Source of the DNA: Candidatus Pollutiaquabacter sp.
GTDB taxonomy: Bacteria; Bacteroidota; Bacteroidia; AKYH767-A; 2013-40CM-41-45
NCBI GenBank assembly: GCA_903854075.1
Contig: CAINVI010000163.1
Location: 1-10,919, forward strand
Direction of reading: 5' to 3'
Length of the DNA stretch: 10,919 nt
The notes beneath the pieces are model-generated. The model had not been told where the DNA came from. It was given only the letters and a program-made list of their open reading frames with translations, and made no database searches. Positions 1-8,984 of this stretch are shown here, one piece after another (position 1 is the stretch's first letter; every line of letters begins with the position of its first letter). The translations under genes and the position numbers were made by a program.

Positions 1-141
1 TTTAATCTGACCACCCGTGGAATTGTTCTCGGAAGTGTAAAGCTCCATGCGCTTGGCTTGGCGCGTGACGGCGTTGTACTGGTAGTCCGTCTCGGTGCCG
101 TTGCCGTAGCGCAAGTACGATCGAGAACCATAGCCGTCGTA
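1..141 (-). repeat. Terminal inverted repeat, left copy (inside RHS gene)
   Basis: Bases 1-141 are an exact reverse complement of 10779-10919; the next base (142 versus 10778) differs. This copy covers residues 2728-2774 of the RHS protein, starting exactly at the Tyr codon of YDGYGSRSYLRYGNG. The true repeat probably continues past the window. Its visible length of 141 matches a common assembler k-mer size, so the boundary is not necessarily biological. Confidence 0.97.
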
Positions 142-3100
142 GCCAATTTTGGATACGTAGTCGGAGTTGGTGTGAGTGATAAAGTTTAGATTCGAAGAAA
201 CGGACTCAAGTTCACCCGCAGGCGCGTATCCGTAAGTGACAATTTCTCCATCGGGGTAGCGCATGTGCTTGACACGACCCCAGCTGTCGTACGTATAATC
301 TGTTTTTAGGGTGTACTCACCAGCCAGGGGAACTGCTATGGTCTCCTGATCCCGAATGGTATTCCCAAGTGCATCATAGTAAAACTCCTGAGAATGTAGG
401 TTGGCTCCTTGAATCGTAGATACAATGCGTCCCGCGCCGTTTCGGCCGTCGCCTGGTCGGCCATACTCAATGGCCAGGCCGTTTATGTCATTGTTAACTG
501 GATAGGATTTTAATTTCAATCTATTATATTCATAGGCATAGCTGATCAGTTCCTGCGTTCCGTAATCAGTATCATAAGTGGTGGACAAGAGGTTGCCTGA
601 ATTACCATATTCGATATCCGTTGCACCTTTATCTGGGTGATTTTCCCTAACCACGCGCCCTAATCGGTCGTATATATAGCTCGATATTGCACCAGCAGGG
701 TCCGTGACCTGTAGTTGTTGACCAATTTTGTCGTAAACAAATGAAGTAGTAGATAGGTCAATCGCGTTCATTCCCTCGACAACCGCCGCGATTTGCCCTC
801 GGGTATCTAGGTAGGATACCGATTTTTGATTCGCAGAACTACCCAGATTCGCCGCTTGCGTGAGTTGCTCGATGGACACGTGAGCATTGTATGTGCCCGC
901 GGTGGACCATGAGTAGTTTGTGAACATCGGAGTATAAGTCACTCCGTTGTTTGTCGCGTTGGCAGTTACTGCCTCCGCCGCAAATTGTGCGCCGTAACGA
1001 TCAAAAAATGCGAGTTGAGCAATTTCCCCAATAGATGAAGTGGATAGCTGATGCAGATTTAAGGCGCTCGACTGAGCTTGACTTATCGGCAGGGTGCCGG
1101 CGAATACACGGCCCAAGTTATCGGTCGCACTAAAGCCGCTTACAAGAAGATGCTTTTCGTTCGCGGTGCCATTGTAGAAACTGACCTCCTTTTTACTCTG
1201 AATTGGTCTTGCTAGGCCATCCACAATTTCTGAGGAGCGCTGCACCAAGGGGCTATTCCACGCCGGGTCTGGTAAATTTCTTCCTTGGGTAATTAGATTT
1301 TGGCCATTATCAGCCCCTGCAGAAAACGCACCGAGATGGTTTTGCGACGGAACAGTTCCTGTATACCTCCAAGTTTCAGCCCATGCCGGGCTAACCGAGC
1401 TTATTCCATCAAAATCTGCGTACTTGATTTTTAGAGTAAACGGCGCTGCGGGGTCGGCGATTTCCTTCGGACCGAATATCCGCTCGATACGCCGGAATGT
1501 GTCGTAGTGAAATTCGGTGGGTTGACCATTGATATCCACACGCTTGAGCAGATTTCCCGTGGCGTTATCCATCAAGTAGCGTTCTACCTCATTCCATGTG
1601 TCCCCTGAAGCCAATGAATAGGTATTGACTACTTCGATCGGCGACCGATGCTGTTGGGCGTCGTAAGTGATGGTCGTTGTAAGGGCGTCCCCAATGTCTG
1701 AGTTGGGGTGATTGATCGTGGATAAGTTGCCAAAGATGTCGTACTGAATAAGGTAACTGGCAAATCGTTGATCGCGATCATTCTTCATGATTTTACTCGC
1801 GGCCTTACCATTGAACAGCGAAGGAATGCTGTCTTTGCGTAGCAAATTGGCCGCCATAATGGTGTCGTTTTGCCAGAGCCTAAAACGTTTAAGCTGGCCG
1901 GTACGCTGATTCGCACTTTGAGGAGTATGATAATCCATCAAGGCAATCAGGTCGACAGAATAATTGGCGCTAACGGTCGCTTCCTTAATCGGCCCTACAT
2001 CGTTTTGCCCCGTAGTAACCCAAGAACGAACGGGGACCGAGGTAGTACCGTTGTCAATTACGCGACGAATGTTTCCGTATTTATCGTAGTGGAATTCCGT
2101 TTTCTTGGCCAAATGGCGATCGTCGTTATTGATGAAGTTCTGGCGCACCGTGGATTTCAGCAGCGGAAACAAACATGCAACTTCACTTGCATTTTGCCCA
2201 ATTTGATTCGAAAAGTCGATTTTGCCGAATTCCGCGGAGGTGGGATCCAATACCCATCCATACGTTTCGTAGCTGTTGTGGCTTGCCTGAAGTAGGGTAA
2301 AGTGATGCTCTAAGATTGGATCTTCACCGTTGATACCGACCACTTCGGCAAAATGAACTATAGAATACAAATGAACGGGAAGAGCGCTCAAATATTCGTG
2401 TTTTTTGCGAAGTGCTGGATCTAAGCCACTTATTTCAGGATAGCACGTTATTTCCAAGGAGTAGAATTCATTTACATCTTGGACTTGAGGGGTTATGGAT
2501 GAAGGGTGATGAGTGAGGCCGTATGCCGATTGAGAATTATCTAGAAAATTCGCTGTCCGCACCTGCGTCCGGACAAAACCGTTAAAGACTCGCTCACGGC
2601 GCGAGTAAACACCCCCATCGTACGAATAATAAGAGATGTATTCATCTGCACCGTCGAAATCCTGCCCAGAGGATACCACATCAATATTGTCATTTAAGGT
2701 GACTTGGGAAAGTACCCACTTGCTCTGAGGCATATCCCAGAAAACCTTTTCTTCTTCGGTATATGGGCTTGTCTGGTAATCGTAAATAGTACGATCAAAG
2801 TAGCCGTATTTATTGCCGATACGCTGGTAATCTAATTCGGTGGTTCCACCAAGGGGATTGGATATCTTTTTAAGGAGATTTGCCTTTGACGGCAGCGCGT
2901 AACGCACTAAAATTTGATCGTAGGCATCATTATTCAGCGAAAGCTGATCCGGCAAACCATCGCCGTTGACGTCCAACATCATCACTTTTTGATGAGACTT
3001 ACCTCCCCCAACAGTAAACGATGGACTGATAACAGTTTTTACGCCCAAAATAACCGCGCCAAAGGTCGCCGCAACATTTGCGGAATTATCAACTCCTGCA

Positions 3101-6100
3101 AACTCGCCTTTTTGCACTCCGGTCAGTGTATTTGAGAGGATGAAATCAGAACCAGAATTGATCTGAACTCGCAGTTGACCATTAGCGTTTTCAAATACCT
3201 GGTCTACCAATCCATCCGCATTGACATCAACCATGTTAATGTTCTCGGTTTGGGTGTATTTGGTATGTGCTACGCCACCACTAAAGCTCCTTAAGCCGGT
3301 CGTGAAATCTGTGGGGTCTTGAGAGACATCAAATAGATTAACCCCTACTCCACCAGAATAGGGAACCGCGTGTCCTTTGATCTCATTGAGATGCGCGAGA
3401 CTGCTCTTATAGGTAGGTAAAGTTGTGTAGTCGCTTTTACCGTTGCCCAATTGAATGGTTGACCCGGCCAAATTTGATTTATCCGCTGAACGTGTGAAAC
3501 GATCAGGGATACCATCTCCATTGATGTCTATAAGTACTTCTTTAATGAATGAGTCCGAATTTTGTTCGGCAATGGATCCACTGAGCTTTCCGCTTTGTTC
3601 ACCTGAGCTAACAAAAACGTCCGCGCCGACAGACAAGGCCGACGATTGGTAGTTATTCCTGTTGACAAACACCTCGTATCCCATTGATTGGCTGTTGGCA
3701 CGGTATCCCCCCAATGGGTTCGTACCTCGAACCATCAAATTTTTAGACACCATCTGTATGTCATCAGGATAGCCATCGCCATTCAAGTCTATTGAAGTTC
3801 TTTTAATTCGGTTGCCATTTAGTAATGTAGATGGGGTGAACGGTGCGTTATTCGTGCCGCTTCCCGAGGCGCTTAAACCTAAAACTGGCAAAACGGAGGC
3901 TCCTCCGCTGGCAGACCATGAAGTATTGAACGACCTTGTTTGAGTCATCGGGACCGCTTTATCAAAAAGGGAGGCCACACTGGTAATTAAGTCATCATTA
4001 AATTGCCCCGGGACATACCCGCCGATGGATGGGGTTATTGAGTTTTGCAAAACCCCGCTGTACTCATTAAATGGATTCACCCAACCATCTGACGCCCCGA
4101 AGTAGGCAATCTGAGCCTCTTTTCGCCGCGGATATAGAGGAGTAAAATGAGAATTGGACGGTGAAAGTGAGTGTTGGTCAATGTAATCCTCAATCTGCTG
4201 GGCGGACATGGTAGATAAGTCAGGATATTGTGAAGCAATGAGCGCAGGTACTACCATCTGGGAGGGCGAAATGCCCCCGGGCGTGCCATCCCAGCCGAAC
4301 TGTCCCCATCCCAAAAACTCACTTCCAATGTGTCGATCTGAATGTACTGTAAAGACAGAAGGCTCATCGAATTCAAATTGTTCGGCGCAGTTTCCGCCGT
4401 CGACGCGAGTGATCAATACCTTGCCGTTTTGGCCCAATATCTGCGCAAGTTGCACGTCTTCCGTGTAGTAGCTTAGGTAGAAGTTGTCGTTAACTAATTG
4501 GGATACAGAGATTACTTCATCCTGCCTGCAGTAGCTGGCTACTTGGCTGGCGGCAATGGTGCTCGTCGGAACGGAGTTGGTTGAAACATTTATTGCGCTG
4601 GGGGTGAAGTCAATATGATACGATTTCAATAGCACCCCATCAGATTTGCAGGTCAGCACGGCATGCTTAGTAGGTCCGCTACCTGTGGGATACAACTGCT
4701 GCAAAATGCTGTTAGAAAATAAGGGCATGGCCATAAACTCTTGACCCCCATTGATCAAATTCGCGACGACATTAATTGCGGGGCGGCCTTTAACCATTTC
4801 GAAAAACCCACGAAGATTAATGGCAGGATAGCTAGTGGACCAAGAAGCCTGTCCTTTTTTTGATTGGACGGAGGGACTCCAATTAATGGTGTTCCAATCC
4901 ACGTTGGAAGCCGCGCCCACGTAAAACCTTACCGATAGTTCAGCTCCAGACGGCAATGAAAATCCGTTTGAAGCACTCCCAAGCAAATCGTTCCAAGCAG
5001 TGGGTATAGTGAAGTTGTTAATTGTTATCTGACTTAGAGAGGTATTTGCTGGATGGGTATACGTTGAGTAATCCGTTGATGACGAGTTCCCGTTGGTGTA
5101 GGTGATTTCAATTCCTAGGGTTACTTCATCAGTAAGTGTCGGAAGGCTGGCATTGCCAATGTCAACACGAACTTTTTCTTGATTTGAAAACCTCGCCTCA
5201 GCCTTTGAACTGAGCAAGAAACCATTGGAAGAGCTACTGTTGAGCCAATCGTACGAGTTTCCTTCACTGACTTCCGGGCCCGAAACGTAGGTTACCGATG
5301 GGTTCCATGTCGATTTATCACCCGAAGGATCTGATTTTGCGTTCAACCTAAAGAAGAGTATGTCTCCTTTATTGACGTTGAGGTTGTTGGAGGCATTTAG
5401 GCTGACGTTTTGACCACCCGAATAGGATTGTGAAGGCTTGAGTATGGTAGTCGTGTTTTTCGAAAAAAGTTCAATCGACGCATTGACCCCATCCGTTGAC
5501 GAAGTAGGTACAACGAGGGTGGAACTGTAGGTAATGGTACCACTAACCGGGGCTGTCCAACTGCGAACGATATCTAAAGGAAAACTTTCATCGGGCTCAA
5601 CCTCGTCTGCATCAATAGGATTAAAATTGATGACCGAATTAGAAGTTAACTCGCTTGTTTTCATATATTTTACGTCTCCACTTGCGTGATCAACAGAACC
5701 AAAAGCAACGTCGCCTTTGATAACAAGGTCCGCAATCCCATCTGCGTTCGCGTCGGTAAAGAAGTGCGTATTTTTCCCTTTGGACCAGTCCCAGCTGTGA
5801 CCAACTGAAGCACCCAATGAATCTGTTCCGAGGTAGGCGTTGACGGTTGTCGAATTGCTCCACGATCGCATCCGGTTGAATTTATTCGGGATGATCCCCG
5901 TCTCAGCTTGTACGGTTTTCAGGGTTGAAAAACTCAACTTTCGCTCGGAGTCCAATTGGCCAGCCTGAAATTGAATGCCGCTTGAGGTGTTTGGAAGTTG
6001 CCAGATTAAATCGGGAATGCCATCACCATTGATATCTTGGAGCGATGAACGACCGTTGGAGAAATCCAATCCAAAATAGGTTCCGCCACCGAGGGTTAGT

Positions 6101-8322
6101 CCTTTGGAGTAAGGGATAATACTACCAGTTCCAGCGCCAAGGTAGGCCCCCACATTGTAATGTTCATTGAATGAGCCTCCAAGGGGCGAATATTTGGTCG
6201 ATATTCCACTCGTTCCTTCGTCATCGCGATCGATTTCTTGATCGTCGTTGTTGGGCACATAAAGCCCTTGAACACTGATTGACTCGGTTGCTGAGGAGTA
6301 CTGCACCTCGTCGTCGAAGTACTCAAATGTGTTGGAATAGAACTCACTACCGTTCACCGATTCGGTAAATCGACTCAAACGGTTGCGCAGATACGAACTT
6401 TGGTCGTAATTGAATTGGTATTCACGGATTGCCGTTACAGCATTTGCTGTGCTAACGTGCTCAATATGAATCTTCGACAGAAGTTTAAAGTCAGTGACCT
6501 TAAAGCCATAGCGAAGATTTGATCGCGAATCCGACCGTTTAGCGTTGGAATACTCAAATCGCACCTTGTTCTGACCGGGAATGTAGGTGCCCCCTTGGTT
6601 GTAGCCAGTGTACTCGATATACCCCGGATAAATCCACTGTCCCTGATCGAGCGTGTTGTCAACTTCTTGATAAATGCCCTTTTCGTAGTGATAGACAATG
6701 ACATTACCCCATTGATCTTCGATCCGTGAAAGGTTCCATTGGGCGATGTCACCATTAGTTATACCTGCCCGCAGGGTAGAGTTGTTTGAGACGGCCACGC
6801 CATTGTCCGTGCCATAGTAGAACCGGGTGTTGTTTTCGTCCGTTACAACCCAAACATATTGAGAAGGACTATCTCCAATACGTTCGATTTTTTTCCACCC
6901 ACCTCTTGTTCGTTCAAAAAATACGACCGTACCCTTTTTGCGCTGTTGGTCACCTGAGGAGCTGTAGCGATTGGGCTTATGACCCCCTTCCATAGTGAGG
7001 TCTTCTCCATCAAGCGCATATACTTCGGACTCAATTTCACCATCATACAAGGGCACGCCCCACTTGGTAGACACCGAAATGGTGCTAATGGGGATACACC
7101 AACCAACTCCCATGTATCCACCGGGATTACTGCTGTTGTATCCAATGCTAATGTTCGGCTGCATGCCGTTTCGTCCGGGCGGAATATTCAGAGGTATTGA
7201 GGTCGCGGCATCACCTTGTTGGTTAATTTGCGGAGCGGACGCCATGGAAACCCCTGAAATTAGTGTCCCTACATTATCTGACTCACCCATTCTATCCAAA
7301 AAGCTTGCACTCGTCTCTGGCATCGATGGCGTCCTTTGTGAGCCGGCCATGTAAAAGCTGCCTGGCTGAGAAGGAATATATTTATATGTAGTGTTCGTAC
7401 TTAAGTCCACGGACATACTGTCCGTTAGAACGGGTGTCCACTTTCGATTGGCTTCATTGAAGTAAAAAACATGAATGTCCTCAGGATTACTACCTGGCGA
7501 CAGTATGTTTGGATTGATGGGAAGCCTAATTAATCCGCGTTCCCTATTTGATTCAAATTCAATGTAATAGGCGAATGCCCCATCAGTGGCATTGACAATG
7601 TCCGTTGGTACGCTCGGAGTCTGGGCATCGTTGAGGGCGTAAACACTACCCAACAATCCATCGATAAGAAGGACGTCACTTTGGTCCGTTAATTCACTGA
7701 TTTTAAACCTATTAATTTCTACGCTACGGTCCTTTTCATTGAGTACCAGGTTTACTTCCTTGATACGGGCATTCAATTGAGTAGATGCAGGTAGGTTAAA
7801 CCTTACCGTGTTGATACCCGGGCGCAGATCTTCAATTGCAATTTCGTCGGAATTCTTTTGCCACCCCTTGTGCACGAGGCTACTTGGGATGCCGTAAACA
7901 TGAATATTATTGACGCTTTTGACCAGGTAATCACCTCCTTCAATTCCGTCAATCGAGTAGTTCAGCGTAGCAGATTTATAATACTCTAATTGCTCCTCTG
8001 ATACGAAAAACGTTACAAAATCATTGTTGGGACTGGCGACAGGATCCATTTCGGAACGCCCAATGAAGACGTGTTGCTCCTGTGCCGGAATTTGAATTTC
8101 ATCTTTGAGGATTCGATTAGCCTCGCTCTCGTTCATTGAAAAATCTTGACGATTCGGCGAAACCTTTTCCGTGGATTTGTGACTGATTTGTTCTGCCGCT
8201 GACTGATGGGACCACGGTTGTAGTTCAATGACACGGGCAAGCGCAACAGCATCTGGGAACATGAGTGCCAGTATTACAGTGTAAGCGGCAAGTCGGTCTG
8301 AAATAGAATAAATTCGGTTCAT
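1..8322 (-). CDS. Giant secreted SpvB/FG-GAP/TcdB-mid/RHS-repeat protein, C-terminus outside window (partial)
   Basis: The frame is open for all 2774 codons to the left edge. ATG 8322 is fixed by an in-frame TAA two codons upstream (8331-8329). Residues 1-29 look like a Sec signal peptide with a hydrophobic core around AAYTVILALMF. Residues 30-360 are an unassigned beta-rich region. An SpvB-type domain starts near 370 (SIPLNIPPGRNGMQPNISIGY, then GVGW at 405-408). Six FG-GAP-like calcium loops follow: DINGDGIPDL 763, DANADGIADL 857, DLNGDGYPDD 1512, DINGDGIPDR 1599, DVNADGLVDQ 1699, DVNGDGLPDQ 1784. A TcdB-middle-like segment covers 1822-1920 (NPLGGTTELDY to VFNGFVRTQ). YD repeats begin at 2078 (YDKYGN) and recur at 2194, 2530, 2551, 2649, 2678 and 2728. 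In known families this order builds the hollow TcB/TcC or RHS shell that encloses a C-terminal toxin. The RHS core end and any toxin or sorting domain are not visible, so the effector is unknown. Family assignment is confident; a toxin role is inferred. Confidence 0.95.
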   Translation of the reverse strand, partial: MNRIYSISDRLAAYTVILALMFPDAVALARVIELQPWSHQSAAEQISHKSTEKVSPNRQDFSMNESEANRILKDEIQIPAQEQHVFIGRSEMDPVASPNNDFVTFFVSEEQLEYYKSATLNYSIDGIEGGDYLVKSVNNIHVYGIPSSLVHKGWQKNSDEIAIEDLRPGINTVRFNLPASTQLNARIKEVNLVLNEKDRSVEINRFKISELTDQSDVLLIDGLLGSVYALNDAQTPSVPTDIVNATDGAFAYYIEFESNRERGLIRLPINPNILSPGSNPEDIHVFYFNEANRKWTPVLTDSMSVDLSTNTTYKYIPSQPGSFYMAGSQRTPSMPETSASFLDRMGESDNVGTLISGVSMASAPQINQQGDAATSIPLNIPPGRNGMQPNISIGYNSSNPGGYMGVGWCIPISTISVSTKWGVPLYDGEIESEVYALDGEDLTMEGGHKPNRYSSSGDQQRKKGTVVFFERTRGGWKKIERIGDSPSQYVWVVTDENNTRFYYGTDNGVAVSNNSTLRAGITNGDIAQWNLSRIEDQWGNVIVYHYEKGIYQEVDNTLDQGQWIYPGYIEYTGYNQGGTYIPGQNKVRFEYSNAKRSDSRSNLRYGFKVTDFKLLSKIHIEHVSTANAVTAIREYQFNYDQSSYLRNRLSRFTESVNGSEFYSNTFEYFDDEVQYSSATESISVQGLYVPNNDDQEIDRDDEGTSGISTKYSPLGGSFNEHYNVGAYLGAGTGSIIPYSKGLTLGGGTYFGLDFSNGRSSLQDINGDGIPDLIWQLPNTSSGIQFQAGQLDSERKLSFSTLKTVQAETGIIPNKFNRMRSWSNSTTVNAYLGTDSLGASVGHSWDWSKGKNTHFFTDANADGIADLVIKGDVAFGSVDHASGDVKYMKTSELTSNSVINFNPIDADEVEPDESFPLDIVRSWTAPVSGTITYSSTLVVPTSSTDGVNASIELFSKNTTTILKPSQSYSGGQNVSLNASNNLNVNKGDILFFRLNAKSDPSGDKSTWNPSVTYVSGPEVSEGNSYDWLNSSSSNGFLLSSKAEARFSNQEKVRVDIGNASLPTLTDEVTLGIEITYTNGNSSSTDYSTYTHPANTSLSQITINNFTIPTAWNDLLGSASNGFSLPSGAELSVRFYVGAASNVDWNTINWSPSVQSKKGQASWSTSYPAINLRGFFEMVKGRPAINVVANLINGGQEFMAMPLFSNSILQQLYPTGSGPTKHAVLTCKSDGVLLKSYHIDFTPSAINVSTNSVPTSTIAASQVASYCRQDEVISVSQLVNDNFYLSYYTEDVQLAQILGQNGKVLITRVDGGNCAEQFEFDEPSVFTVHSDRHIGSEFLGWGQFGWDGTPGGISPSQMVVPALIASQYPDLSTMSAQQIEDYIDQHSLSPSNSHFTPLYPRRKEAQIAYFGASDGWVNPFNEYSGVLQNSITPSIGGYVPGQFNDDLITSVASLFDKAVPMTQTRSFNTSWSASGGASVLPVLGLSASGSGTNNAPFTPSTLLNGNRIKRTSIDLNGDGYPDDIQMVSKNLMVRGTNPLGGYRANSQSMGYEVFVNRNNYQSSALSVGADVFVSSGEQSGKLSGSIAEQNSDSFIKEVLIDINGDGIPDRFTRSADKSNLAGSTIQLGNGKSDYTTLPTYKSSLAHLNEIKGHAVPYSGGVGVNLFDVSQDPTDFTTGLRSFSGGVAHTKYTQTENINMVDVNADGLVDQVFENANGQLRVQINSGSDFILSNTLTGVQKGEFAGVDNSANVAATFGAVILGVKTVISPSFTVGGGKSHQKVMMLDVNGDGLPDQLSLNNDAYDQILVRYALPSKANLLKKISNPLGGTTELDYQRIGNKYGYFDRTIYDYQTSPYTEEEKVFWDMPQSKWVLSQVTLNDNIDVVSSGQDFDGADEYISYYSYDGGVYSRRERVFNGFVRTQVRTANFLDNSQSAYGLTHHPSSITPQVQDVNEFYSLEITCYPEISGLDPALRKKHEYLSALPVHLYSIVHFAEVVGINGEDPILEHHFTLLQASHNSYETYGWVLDPTSAEFGKIDFSNQIGQNASEVACLFPLLKSTVRQNFINNDDRHLAKKTEFHYDKYGNIRRVIDNGTTSVPVRSWVTTGQNDVGPIKEATVSANYSVDLIALMDYHTPQSANQRTGQLKRFRLWQNDTIMAANLLRKDSIPSLFNGKAASKIMKNDRDQRFASYLIQYDIFGNLSTINHPNSDIGDALTTTITYDAQQHRSPIEVVNTYSLASGDTWNEVERYLMDNATGNLLKRVDINGQPTEFHYDTFRRIERIFGPKEIADPAAPFTLKIKYADFDGISSVSPAWAETWRYTGTVPSQNHLGAFSAGADNGQNLITQGRNLPDPAWNSPLVQRSSEIVDGLARPIQSKKEVSFYNGTANEKHLLVSGFSATDNLGRVFAGTLPISQAQSSALNLHQLSTSSIGEIAQLAFFDRYGAQFAAEAVTANATNNGVTYTPMFTNYSWSTAGTYNAHVSIEQLTQAANLGSSANQKSVSYLDTRGQIAAVVEGMNAIDLSTTSFVYDKIGQQLQVTDPAGAISSYIYDRLGRVVRENHPDKGATDIEYGNSGNLLSTTYDTDYGTQELISYAYEYNRLKLKSYPVNNDINGLAIEYGRPGDGRNGAGRIVSTIQGANLHSQEFYYDALGNTIRDQETIAVPLAGEYTLKTDYTYDSWGRVKHMRYPDGEIVTYGYAPAGELESVSSNLNFITHTNSDYVSKIGYDGYGSRSYLRYGNGTETDYQYNAVTRQAKRMELYTSENNSTGGQIK

Positions 8323-8435
8323 GGCACTTTAATGACGATTCTGTTTTGGTATTCAGGCAGTTACAAAATCAAATGAATGTAATTGCAACGCGATCATTGA
8401 GGGGTAAAGGATATATTGGCCCTTGTTATCTCAGT

Positions 8436-8984
8436 CTATTGCCCGAGGACCATTAGTTTTTGGCTGTAGCTGCTACTGTTTTGAACGACCTCAATGGTGT
8501 AGAGACCTGGACTTGGTGCAGAAATATCTAGTTGCATACCGTTAGAATAAGGTGCTTTGGTAGAATGTATGAGTCTGCCGCTAGCGTCTATTAGCCGAAC
8601 AAACACGGGGGCAACATCGTGTAGTTGGCTAATAGTTACGGTGGCATTTTGGTTTGCAGCGACGGGATTGGGTGCAACTTGGATCGATGGCACGTTGATC
8701 GATTCGTTCTCAGTTTTATCGTGCTTATTTGGGAATACGATTTTTTCCATAACGGTGTGTCCCATCTGATCTACAATCCAAACTTGGTGCTGGGAAGGGG
8801 TGATTGCGCGACGACTAACGCCGATAGGAAGCTCCTCTTCGGTAATCAACCCACTCGAATAATCTAAGTGACGAAGACGAAGACCGCCCATCAGTCCGCC
8901 ATTATCTACGGTCAGCTCTTGGTCAACGGTAGAAATTGAAAGTTCATCGCACGGATTCCCTTTGATGTCAGTAAAAAAGTCCAT
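8436..8984 (-). CDS. T9SS C-terminal sorting domain, C-terminal part of the frameshifted upstream gene
   Basis: The fragment is 182 residues from its first ATG at 8984, but that ATG is probably not a real start. It overlaps the previous frame by 17 bases, has no ribosome binding site, and has no signal peptide, which a T9SS substrate needs. Residues 1-99 are a linker-like segment with QVWIVDQMGHTVMEKIVF at 67-84. Residues 101-182 match the type A sorting domain: VAPNPVAANQ at 103-112, VRLIDASGRLIH at 129-140, LDISAPSPGLYTIEV at 152-166, and a KLMVLGQ end. This domain directs proteins from the periplasm across the outer membrane through the Por machinery, after which it is removed. Joined to the upstream frame it would complete a protein of about 535 residues. 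The sorting-domain call is firm; treating it as an independent gene is unlikely. Confidence 0.85.
   Translation of the reverse strand: MDFFTDIKGNPCDELSISTVDQELTVDNGGLMGGLRLRHLDYSSGLITEEELPIGVSRRAITPSQHQVWIVDQMGHTVMEKIVFPNKHDKTENESINVPSIQVAPNPVAANQNATVTISQLHDVAPVFVRLIDASGRLIHSTKAPYSNGMQLDISAPSPGLYTIEVVQNSSSYSQKLMVLGQ

Noticed and set aside
1870..2295. A 141-residue plus-strand ORF.
   Set aside because: It lies wholly opposite the RHS gene, whose frame is continuous with YD repeats and TcdB-like sequence here. It has no recognisable domain.
6435..7145. Minus-strand ORFs of 106 and 100 residues inside the giant gene.
   Set aside because: They are in other frames from the continuous 2774-codon frame, which shows clear SpvB sequence over the same bases.
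8323..8435. Possible terminator between the two minus-strand genes.
   Set aside because: Only weak 4-5 base stems are present and no T-run follows, so read-through is more likely.
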